This document shows positions 15,923 through 23,955 of a DNA stretch of 47,170 nt, piece by piece. Both the position numbers and the translations under genes were made by a program. Each line of letters starts with the position of its first letter. Within the stretch, counting starts at the first letter, position 1. This DNA comes from an uncultured Butyrivibrio sp. (lineage in GTDB: Bacteria > Bacillota > Clostridia > Lachnospirales > Lachnospiraceae). The notes below the pieces were generated by a model. The model did no database searches. It saw only the letters and a program-made list of their open reading frames with translations, and was not told the DNA's origin. The stretch spans positions 1 through 47,170 of the forward strand of contig NZ_CAMVPU010000030.1 of NCBI RefSeq assembly GCF_947169445.1, written 5' to 3'.

Positions 15923-17332
15923 TCACCACTCGAACTTATCAGCAAAGTATGCATCAAGCTCTTCGATAGCAATTCTTTCCTGTTCCATTGTATCTCTGTC
16001 TCTTACAGTAACCTTGCCATCTGTCTCTGAATCAAAGTCGTATGTTACGCAGAATGGTGTACCAATCTCATCCTGACGACGATATCTCTTACCGATGTTT
16101 CCACGATCATCAAATTCGCAGTTATAGTGCTTGGAAAGCTGAGCGTAAATCTTCTCTGCGCCTTCATTAAGCTTCTTGGAAAGAGGAAGAATACCAATCT
16201 TAACAGGAGCAAGAGCAGGATGGAAATGAAGAACTGTACGCATATCAGGCTTATCTTCTGTTCCAATGTTCTCTTCATCATAAGCTTCGCAAAGGAATGC
16301 AAGAGTTACACGGTCAGCACCAAGTGATGGCTCAACAACATATGGGATGTACTTCTCATTAGTCTCATCATCAAAGTAATCCATAGGTTCACCGGATGTC
16401 TCCTGGTGTCTTGTAAGGTCATAATTAGTTCTGGAAGCAATTCCCCAAAGCTCGCCCCAATCTGTGAATGGGAACGCATACTCGATATCTGTTGTATGAT
16501 CGCTGTAGAATGAAAGCTCCTCTGGATCATGGTCACGAAGACGAAGGTTCTCTTCCTTGATTCCAAGGGAAAGAAGCCACTCATAGCAGGTCTTTCTCCA
16601 GTACTCGAACCACTCTGTCTGTGTTCCTGGTTTGCAGAAGAACTCAAGCTCCATCTGCTCAAATTCTCTTGTACGGAATGTAAAGTTACCAGGTGTGATC
16701 TCGTTACGGAAGCTCTTACCGATCTGGCAGATACCAAATGGAACCTTCTTACGTGATGTACGCTGTACATTCTTAAAGTTTACAAAAATCCCCTGAGCTG
16801 TTTCAGGACGAAGATATACAGTATCCTTAGCATCCTCTGTAACGCCCTGGAAAGTCTTGAACATCAGGTTGAACTCTCTGATGCTTGTAAAGTTGTGCTT
16901 ACCACAAGATGGACATGGAACAGAATGCTCCTTAATGAAGTTCTCCATCTCCTCATGTGACCAGCCATCAACTGAAGTCTCAAGTGTGATATTATTCTCA
17001 GCAGCAAAATCCTCGATGATCTTATCTGCTCTGAATCTCTCATGACACTCTTTGCAGTCCATAAGAGGATCTGAAAATCCGCCAAGGTGACCTGATGCTA
17101 CCCATGTCTGAGGGTTCATAAGAATCGCACAGTCAACACCTACATTGTAAGGGTTCTCCTGCACAAACTTCTTCCACCAAGCCTTCTTAACATTATTTTT
17201 GAACTCAACGCCCAAATTACCATAATCCCAAGTGTTGGCAAGACCTCCATAGATTTCTGAACCAGGATATACAAATCCTCTCGCCTTAGCCAGGGCTACA
17301 ATTTTGTCCATTGATTTTGCGTTTGCTTCCAT
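15923..17332 (-). CDS. glyS: Glycyl-tRNA synthetase, dimeric class II type
   Basis: Charges tRNA-Gly. This is the single-chain alpha2 enzyme (469 residues), not the tetrameric GlyQ/GlyS pair. The N-terminus ALAKARGFVYPGSEIYGGLA, the motif 2 region (GKSFRNEITPGNFTFRTREF) and motif 3 (VEPSLGADR) are clear, and a C-terminal anticodon-binding domain follows. GGAGG lies only 3 nt before the chosen ATG; an in-frame ATG seven codons in (MDKIV) would be better spaced but would shorten the protein. No T-box or other leader is visible in the 55 bp upstream. Confidence 0.97.
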   Translation of the reverse strand: MEANAKSMDKIVALAKARGFVYPGSEIYGGLANTWDYGNLGVEFKNNVKKAWWKKFVQENPYNVGVDCAILMNPQTWVASGHLGGFSDPLMDCKECHERFRADKIIEDFAAENNITLETSVDGWSHEEMENFIKEHSVPCPSCGKHNFTSIREFNLMFKTFQGVTEDAKDTVYLRPETAQGIFVNFKNVQRTSRKKVPFGICQIGKSFRNEITPGNFTFRTREFEQMELEFFCKPGTQTEWFEYWRKTCYEWLLSLGIKEENLRLRDHDPEELSFYSDHTTDIEYAFPFTDWGELWGIASRTNYDLTRHQETSGEPMDYFDDETNEKYIPYVVEPSLGADRVTLAFLCEAYDEENIGTEDKPDMRTVLHFHPALAPVKIGILPLSKKLNEGAEKIYAQLSKHYNCEFDDRGNIGKRYRRQDEIGTPFCVTYDFDSETDGKVTVRDRDTMEQERIAIEELDAYFADKFEW

Positions 17333-17387
17333 AATCCTCCATTCCGCGACTGCTTTTATATCTGCAGACGTATTTAAAACTTTTTAT

Positions 17388-18011
17388 TTATTTTGAAAGA
17401 AGCAGCTGAACACTATCCGCAGATACGTTAGTCAAATCAGCTTCCTTTTTGCCATGAGCAGTAACACCTTTAGTCATGTATTCTATATTAAAAGGTGCAA
17501 TAATTCTTGTCCTATCACCGGAAATAATAATATGTCTGTCACTAAAGTCCTTACTTCCAAGGTCAATCCTTGCGCCATCTTCATCAACAAGTTCTCCGGA
17601 AAGTGTAAATCCCTTCTCAGAAGCTTCGTTAACAGTACCATAGAAAAGCGTAGTCTGATTAAAATGACCATAATCCGAAGCACTATCAAATGTCATGACC
17701 AGTTTGGCCACTGTACCATCTTCCAAAAGCTGTGTTTCATCAAGCGTAATCTTAGGTGAAATGTACTCGGAATTATAATATGAGATTTCCTGACTGGCCA
17801 TATCAGACAATTCTGAAATATCGTAATAATTCTGATCAAACTCTTCATAAATAGAATTGGTAACAATTCCCTCTTTATCTATACTGATGGAAGTAAGATA
17901 TTTTTCCTTATCTCCGCAGCCTGTAAGCAGAATTCCTTCTAATATAAAAAGAGAAGCTACAACAATATGATTACCTGTTCTTTTGCGTCTGTGACTAGTA
18001 AGTATACTCAC
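17388..18011 (-). CDS. Predicted lipoprotein, unknown function
   Basis: I do not recognise this 207-residue protein. It starts at a GTG (18011), supported by GAGGG 6 nt upstream; the frame stays open further back into recO without a ribosome site. The N-terminus has basic residues (HRRKR), a hydrophobic stretch and a lipobox ILLTGC, giving a lipid-anchored Cys32. The rest is soluble, with a beta-rich pattern and probably outside the membrane; it includes IDLGSKDFSDRHIIISGDRTRI. It lies between recO and glyS in the same run. Lipoprotein export is well supported; function is not. Confidence 0.8.
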   Translation of the reverse strand: MSILTSHRRKRTGNHIVVASLFILEGILLTGCGDKEKYLTSISIDKEGIVTNSIYEEFDQNYYDISELSDMASQEISYYNSEYISPKITLDETQLLEDGTVAKLVMTFDSASDYGHFNQTTLFYGTVNEASEKGFTLSGELVDEDGARIDLGSKDFSDRHIIISGDRTRIIAPFNIEYMTKGVTAHGKKEADLTNVSADSVQLLLSK

Positions 18012-18078
18012 AATAATCCCTCTGATAAATCCTAAAAAATTACAAACAAAGTTATTATATCCAAATAGTATTTCTTTT

Positions 18079-18732
18079 TCAATACTCAAAGGTTTCAAGC
18101 ATTTCAAGACTCTTTAAGGGCCTGTCTATGTACTTTTCACGATATCTTTTAGTGACCATATCCAGTTCAGATAGCACTTCATCTGTAAGAGAAAAAGAAA
18201 AAAGTTTACTTATGGAACTCTTTTCTATATAATCCATCGCATATTTCGTTGATTCCATTAAACTTTCGTTCTGCGGAATACCGGGATATTCACCCTCTAT
18301 CTGAAGCGCCTTAAGTTCAAAAATACATCTGACCAGGCGATTTTTAATATTATCTCTCAAAAGAGCTCTAAGAGAAATATACAAAAGATTCAAAAGTTCC
18401 TTGTCTTCATTATTCTCTCTTGTATAAAAACTGCATAACTCAAGAAAAAAGGTGCCATAACAGGCACCTTCCAAGTCCCCCCTAAAGCCTTCAAAATAAT
18501 TTTCAATATCCGCTTCTACTATGGTATAGGAGTTTCTTCCTGCAAATAGTTTAAAAGTTCCAAAACAAAATGGTTCTACAAGACCAGATAATTTACCATT
18601 AGGCTTTCTGGCGCTTCTGGCAAAAGCTGTAATCTTACCTCTTTCTGCTGTAAAAATGGTAACAACCCAGTCATAATCCCCAGTAGGTGCATGTTTTAGA
18701 ATAATACCGCGGACGATTACAAAATCTTCCAT
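18079..18732 (-). CDS. recO: DNA repair protein RecO (short, lacks the zinc-knuckle cysteines)
   Basis: RecO helps RecR and RecF load RecA on SSB-coated single-stranded DNA. The N-terminal OB fold is typical (VRGIILKHAPTGDYDWVVTIFTAERGKITAFARSARK split over residues 7-43), and the helical C-terminal part includes FELKALQIEGEYPG. At 217 residues it is shorter than the usual 240-255. The four-cysteine zinc-knuckle segment normally following the GxxP motif is missing: the sequence runs straight from EGEYPGIPQNES to the last helices. It follows era by 41 bp. The ribosome site is weak. Confidence 0.9.
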   Translation of the reverse strand: MEDFVIVRGIILKHAPTGDYDWVVTIFTAERGKITAFARSARKPNGKLSGLVEPFCFGTFKLFAGRNSYTIVEADIENYFEGFRGDLEGACYGTFFLELCSFYTRENNEDKELLNLLYISLRALLRDNIKNRLVRCIFELKALQIEGEYPGIPQNESLMESTKYAMDYIEKSSISKLFSFSLTDEVLSELDMVTKRYREKYIDRPLKSLEMLETFEY

Positions 18733-18773
18733 ATGAAAACACCATAATTACATAATTTATCAAGTAACTAATC

Positions 18774-19883
18774 TTATTTCAGGTCTTTGATATCATAGCC
18801 AAAACTCTTCATCTGAGTTTTGTCATCTCTCCAGTCACGTCTAACCTTAACCCATAGCTGAAGATTGACTTGGCAGCCCACCAGTTCTTCGATATCTTTT
18901 CTTGCTGCACTGCCAATCTTTTTGAGCATCGCACCGCCCTTGCCGATAACAATCCCCTTATGAGAATCCCTCTCGCAGATGATAGTAGCATCAATATCCA
19001 TGATTCCATCAGGATCATAGTTTTCTTCAGGCTGCGAAATACCACTTAAATCCAAAACCATTGGACCATCAAAATCATCCATGTCCATATCGGAAATAAC
19101 TTCAGGACCATAAGCTTCATCCACCAATTCTGTCATTTGCATTTCTTCAAGCTTACTCTTTTTTGGCGGGTGCTGATGTCTTTTCTTTTTAGGCTTTGGC
19201 TGCTCCACCTTCTTTTCCCTCATGCGCATGGCTTCAACTGTAACCGCTATTCCGTGAGGAACCTCATCCTGTAAAAGACGCAGTGCCTTTTCTCTTATGA
19301 TTTCTGCAGCAATCTGCCTCTCAGGCTGATCGGTAAGTGTCTCCTCATCATAGAAAGGCGGTCCGAAAGGAAGAAGGTCTTTTATGGAATTCATGAGTAG
19401 TTCAATATTCTGCCCCTTAAGTGCAGCAACACAGATCACTCTGTCAAAATCCATTTCATTTCTATAGGCAGCTTCAAATTTTTCAAGATTATCCTTTGAA
19501 ACTGTATCAATCTTATTAATGACAAGAATAACCGGTTTCTTACATTTCTTAAGTTCTTCTATAATTGATTTCTCTCCGGCCCCGATAAAAGTGCTGGGTT
19601 CTACAAGCCACAAAACCACATCCACTTCTTCCAAAGTGCTCTTTGCCACCTTTGTCATGTATTCTCCAAGCTTATTCTTGGTCTCATGAATACCGGGCGT
19701 ATCAAGAAAGATCATCTGACAGTTATCATCTGTATATACTGTCATTATCTTATTTCTCGTGGTCTGAGGTTTGTTGGAAGTTATGGCAATCTTCTGACCA
19801 ATCATATGATTCATCAAAGTAGATTTTCCAACATTCGGACGACCTATTAATGTAACGAAACCTGTTTTAAAATTACTATCCAT
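18774..19883 (-). CDS. era: GTPase Era with an unusual insert in its KH domain
   Basis: Era is a Ras-like GTPase that binds 16S rRNA and assists 30S subunit assembly. The G domain has GRPNVGKS (14-21), DTPG (61-64) and NKID (123-126). The C-terminal KH domain has GIVIGKGGAMLKKIG (about 310-324). The protein is 369 residues, about 70 longer than most Era proteins. The extra length is one insert at about 223-295, between VEAMRMRE and DIDATIICERDSHKG, with a lysine/histidine/proline-rich first part and an acidic second part. The insert is in frame, so it is not a frameshift. It starts 1 bp after the upstream lipoprotein gene stop. Confidence 0.96.
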   Translation of the reverse strand: MDSNFKTGFVTLIGRPNVGKSTLMNHMIGQKIAITSNKPQTTRNKIMTVYTDDNCQMIFLDTPGIHETKNKLGEYMTKVAKSTLEEVDVVLWLVEPSTFIGAGEKSIIEELKKCKKPVILVINKIDTVSKDNLEKFEAAYRNEMDFDRVICVAALKGQNIELLMNSIKDLLPFGPPFYDEETLTDQPERQIAAEIIREKALRLLQDEVPHGIAVTVEAMRMREKKVEQPKPKKKRHQHPPKKSKLEEMQMTELVDEAYGPEVISDMDMDDFDGPMVLDLSGISQPEENYDPDGIMDIDATIICERDSHKGIVIGKGGAMLKKIGSAARKDIEELVGCQVNLQLWVKVRRDWRDDKTQMKSFGYDIKDLK

Positions 19884-19884
19884 T

Positions 19885-20976
19885 TTATCCTTTCAAATTC
19901 GACTGATCCTGCCCATTTGTAGCATTATTCTGATTCGAATACTGTGCCTGTATATTTGCAGCATTCTGATTCTGATACTGTGTCTGTCCCATAACAGTAT
20001 TCTGATTCATATACTGTGCCTGAAGTGCTGCTCTTTCAAGCGCTTTCTTCTTACTCTTGGCAATGATCTTTTTGATAACAATAAAGCAAATAAGTCCTAA
20101 AACTATAAGGAGAATAATCTGAGGAATATGAATGACAAACCAGACAAATACCTCAACTACTGTATCCACTATTGACTTGCAGCTGTCTACAAAACCTTCC
20201 AGCATTCTCTCAACCGGGCCTTTTTCAGCAACAGGCGTATACTTGGTAACTTCAGTGATATCGAGATAAACAGTGCTGTAATTAACTCTGTTGTCATAGG
20301 TGCGAAGCTGAGATTCAATGCTTTCAAGCTGATAGCGAACATCAGCAAGTCTATCCTCAACGGTAATGATATCCTCTACCGTTTCAGCAGTATTAACAAT
20401 TTCCAAAAGCCTCTTTTCTTCGGCTTTTAGAGCATTCTTTCTACTCTCTATATCTACATATTGAAGGGTAACATCCTCTACATTAGTAGATTTATTGGTT
20501 ATATTGGTGGCTCCTTCTATGGTTTCCAGAAAAGCCTCAAGCTTATCAGCCGGAATCCTTAGAGTCATACTGCAATCTCTTGTTACATACTTCCCGGAAT
20601 ATCTGCTTCCGTTATAAATATTACTGGATTCAATATAACCGCCAAGCTCTTTAACCTTGTTAGTAACAGAAGCTAATACAGGATCAAGATTTTCAGCCTC
20701 TGCGGAAATATTCATGGTAGTTATAAGCTTTCTGGAAGTATCGATTACTTCCTGCGCCTGTGAAGAAGTAGTGTCCGCACCGCCTGCCATAGGCGCTTCC
20801 ATCTCATAATCATAGTTTGCAGATTTATAATCATACAAACCATTGTCATAAGCAGCTTCAGTAGCCATTTCCTCAGTTGCCATGAAACTATTGCCGCCGC
20901 TGCTTCCACATCCTGATAAAAGAACCATACCAGTCATTAAACCGACAATTGATAGACGTGCTAACCTTCTTCTCAT
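19885..20976 (-). CDS. DUF4349 lipoprotein with C-terminal membrane helix and Q/N-rich tail
   Basis: A 363-residue predicted lipoprotein. The lipobox is MVLLSGC (Cys23). The extracytoplasmic DUF4349 region (about 80-265) begins with RKLITTMNISAEAENLD and contains a coiled-coil hairpin (RKNALKAEEKRLLEIVNTAETVEDIITVEDRL split over two helices). A membrane helix follows at about 275-305, then a basic stretch and a short cytoplasmic tail. The tail carries three degenerate copies of a 7-residue Q/N-rich unit (AQYMNQN, TQYQNQN, AQYSNQN). The family function is unknown; in Firmicutes it is thought to be an envelope protein. It lies between the M16C peptidase and era genes. Confidence 0.87.
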   Translation of the reverse strand: MRRRLARLSIVGLMTGMVLLSGCGSSGGNSFMATEEMATEAAYDNGLYDYKSANYDYEMEAPMAGGADTTSSQAQEVIDTSRKLITTMNISAEAENLDPVLASVTNKVKELGGYIESSNIYNGSRYSGKYVTRDCSMTLRIPADKLEAFLETIEGATNITNKSTNVEDVTLQYVDIESRKNALKAEEKRLLEIVNTAETVEDIITVEDRLADVRYQLESIESQLRTYDNRVNYSTVYLDITEVTKYTPVAEKGPVERMLEGFVDSCKSIVDTVVEVFVWFVIHIPQIILLIVLGLICFIVIKKIIAKSKKKALERAALQAQYMNQNTVMGQTQYQNQNAANIQAQYSNQNNATNGQDQSNLKG

Positions 20977-21000
20977 AATATTCCCCTCCTGCTTATCAGT

Positions 21001-23931
21001 TTATCTGTTCACAAGCTGCTCAATATTCTTAAAGCGATCTTTTTCCTCTTCTATCTTGTCATTTGTACCAATTACACATAAACACTCATCCTGCATAAAG
21101 GCATCAACATAATCAGCAAGTCCACGGATTGTCTCTTTAGTTGTGCCAAGAAGTTCATCCCTGTTTCTCTGGATATTTTCCATTTTGGCATTGCAAAGAT
21201 ATGCAGTCAGACCATAAGCTCCCTTTCCTGATGGTGTCTTAGGTGTATCAAGATCAGAAATAGCACCGATAATATACTGTAAAATAGTTCTGTCTTCTTC
21301 ATCAAAGTTTCTAAGATACTCAGAAGCTTTTTCAAACACTTCAATACTATTTCCAAGGTTAGGGTCTCTATAAGTAACAAAAGCACTGTCACCATTTTTA
21401 GCATAGCTGCTCATACAGCCATAGGCTCCGCCAAGGACTCTTATGTTCTTCCAAAGGTAATCATACCCCATCATTACCTTAAGAACTCTAAGTGCGCCAT
21501 TGTACTTAAGACCCTTGGATGCAAAGTTACCTGCTCTGCATACGTACTGTACCTGACCTGCGGTCTTGAAGGCCTCGTTTTTCTTTACAGGCTTAATATC
21601 AAGCTTACCAAGATTGATTTCATCAGTATAAAGACTGTCTGCAAGTCTCTTACTGTTTTCAGGAACGCCAACATACTCCTTATCGGTTCCTGTGATATCA
21701 ACTATCAGATTGTCAGCTCTAAAGATGGCTTTACTAAGCTTTTTAAGAACTTCAACTATATTCTCAGCGCCTTCTTTGGTATTAATCTCTTTGTTCAGAG
21801 CTTCAAGGTGCCTGAAGTAACCAATACCACTTACCGCATCAGAAACATAGGCTGCGGAAGATACATAGCTCATAGCTCGAAGAGCTGCTGTCTGATGTCC
21901 GGAAGAAGCAAGGTCTGACTGAAGTCTTGCATACTGCTCAGCAAAGATTTCTTTTAACCTCTTCACATCATCAAACTTGGTAGACGTAATAATCTCTTTT
22001 ACTAGATCAAAGGCTTTATCCAGGTTATCATGAAGAACCTTAACGCTGATCTCAAATGTAGTCTCAAACTTTGTCACGTCGCTTGAATCAGTGTAAGTAC
22101 TGATAGCACCGGATATTCCGCCGGTATAAATGTTTATCTCATTATAAAGATCACCATATGTAAAATGCTCAGTATTTAACATTCCAAGCACTTTCTTAAG
22201 AACAGACGCATAAGTAAGATAAACCGCATCAATATCCTTAAGATTAAATACGAATGTCAGATAATCAATCCCATTTGTGAAAATATCATGATGAAGAATC
22301 TTAACACCCTGATACTCTTTTTCCTCAAAAATGAAGTTTTCAGCTTCTTTTTTCAGATCAGACAGCTTCAAAAGCGGAATCTTCTTAAGATCCTCCGGAT
22401 TATCCGGCTGTTCCTGATATTCCTTAAGTTCTTTGGTTTCTCTTACAATCCGCTCGATTTCATCTTTTGAAAGAGAATCCTTATAGCTTTGTAATTTTTC
22501 CTTAAGCTGTTCATCCTTTTTCTCGGTAAGTCCCTGCTCAGGCTCAAGTAAAAGAACTGTTCTGTGAGGATTATCCAAAAGATATTTCTGAATAAGATCT
22601 TCAAAATATCTGCCGTCAACTTCCTTCTTAAGTTCAGCAAAGGTCTCATTAGCTTCTACATTTATCCATGGACTGTTATCATCATAAAGCCAGCTGTCGA
22701 ATATCTGAAGCCCATATAATAATCCCTTAGGGAAACGGCCAAAATCAGCTTCTCTATATTTGAACTCATCAAAACTAAGCCCTGCCAAAAGAGCTTTTTT
22801 ATCAATTCCATTTTTTACCTGATCTTCAAGGACTTCACGAATTGTCTGAACGAATTCATCCTTCTGAGAAGCATCAGCGTTCTTGGCAATAATCGAAAAT
22901 ACAGGCTGTCTAAGGCCATTGTCGTACTCACTGTAAGCATCCTGTCCGATTCCCTTATCAATAAGAGCCTTTTTAACAGGTGCTCCCGGTGCAGAGCAAA
23001 GAGCATAATCCAAAATATCAAAAGCAATATAAAGCTTTTTATCAAGAGGAGTTCCCACACTGCAGTTATATGACAAAAATGTATTCTGCCCTAAAGGCTC
23101 AGTGTCCATTATTGAATAAGGCTTATGGATTTCCCTTGGTGCATCAAAAGCTTTCTGCAATTCAATCTCAGAATCAACCTTTAGATAATCGAAATTAGAA
23201 AGGTAAGCCTTATCGATATAATCAAGCTTTTCAGCCATATCCATATCTCCATAAAGATAAATATAGCTGTTTGAAGGATGATAATATTTTCTATGGAAGT
23301 CGAGATACTCCTCATAAGACAGCTCCGGAATAACATCCGGGTCACCACCTGACTCAATTCCATAGGTAATATCAGGATAAAGAGAGTTCTGAATTTCTCT
23401 TGACAGAACATCGTCTGCGGAAGAAAAAGCTCCCTTCATCTCGTTGTAGACTACACCATTGATGGTAAGCTCGGAATCCTTACTATCCATCTCATAATGC
23501 CAGCCTTCCTGCTTGAAAATCTTATCAGTCTTATATATATTCGGGTAAAAAACTGCATCCAAATAAACATGCATCAGATTGTGAAAATCTGTATCATTGC
23601 AGCTGGCAATCGGATAAACAGTTTTATCCGGGAAAGTCATAGCGTTAAGGAATGTATTAAGTGATCCCTTGACCAGTTCTACAAATGGGTCCTTAATCGG
23701 AAATTCTTTTGAACCGCAAAGAACTGTATGCTCAATAATATGAGCAACACCTGTAGAATTCTTGGGTGGAGTTCTAAAACCTATAGCAAAAACCTTATTA
23801 TTATCATCATTAGAAAGTAAGGTAACTCTCGCCCCTGTCTTCTTATGCTTCAGAATATAGCTGTCAGAATTAAGGTCTTCTATTCTGCGATGCTCTATTA
23901 TTTCATATGTTTGTAAATCTTCTATTCTCAT
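21001..23931 (-). CDS. M16C family zinc metallopeptidase (presequence-protease-like)
   Basis: A 976-residue insulinase-superfamily peptidase of the single-chain M16C (PreP/Cym1-like) type. It degrades unstructured peptides inside a closed two-half chamber. The inverted zinc motif HIIEH is at 64-68, followed by TVLCGS, and a downstream conserved glutamate lies in VVYNEMKGAFSS. The second half (about 520-976) is catalytically silent but structurally similar, with the expected M16C associated region. No signal peptide is visible, so it is probably cytosolic. It is full length for the family and lies 24 bp upstream of the DUF4349 gene. Confidence 0.94.
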   Translation of the reverse strand: MRIEDLQTYEIIEHRRIEDLNSDSYILKHKKTGARVTLLSNDDNNKVFAIGFRTPPKNSTGVAHIIEHTVLCGSKEFPIKDPFVELVKGSLNTFLNAMTFPDKTVYPIASCNDTDFHNLMHVYLDAVFYPNIYKTDKIFKQEGWHYEMDSKDSELTINGVVYNEMKGAFSSADDVLSREIQNSLYPDITYGIESGGDPDVIPELSYEEYLDFHRKYYHPSNSYIYLYGDMDMAEKLDYIDKAYLSNFDYLKVDSEIELQKAFDAPREIHKPYSIMDTEPLGQNTFLSYNCSVGTPLDKKLYIAFDILDYALCSAPGAPVKKALIDKGIGQDAYSEYDNGLRQPVFSIIAKNADASQKDEFVQTIREVLEDQVKNGIDKKALLAGLSFDEFKYREADFGRFPKGLLYGLQIFDSWLYDDNSPWINVEANETFAELKKEVDGRYFEDLIQKYLLDNPHRTVLLLEPEQGLTEKKDEQLKEKLQSYKDSLSKDEIERIVRETKELKEYQEQPDNPEDLKKIPLLKLSDLKKEAENFIFEEKEYQGVKILHHDIFTNGIDYLTFVFNLKDIDAVYLTYASVLKKVLGMLNTEHFTYGDLYNEINIYTGGISGAISTYTDSSDVTKFETTFEISVKVLHDNLDKAFDLVKEIITSTKFDDVKRLKEIFAEQYARLQSDLASSGHQTAALRAMSYVSSAAYVSDAVSGIGYFRHLEALNKEINTKEGAENIVEVLKKLSKAIFRADNLIVDITGTDKEYVGVPENSKRLADSLYTDEINLGKLDIKPVKKNEAFKTAGQVQYVCRAGNFASKGLKYNGALRVLKVMMGYDYLWKNIRVLGGAYGCMSSYAKNGDSAFVTYRDPNLGNSIEVFEKASEYLRNFDEEDRTILQYIIGAISDLDTPKTPSGKGAYGLTAYLCNAKMENIQRNRDELLGTTKETIRGLADYVDAFMQDECLCVIGTNDKIEEEKDRFKNIEQLVNR

Positions 23932-23955
23932 ATATTACCGGTAACCTTTCAATTT

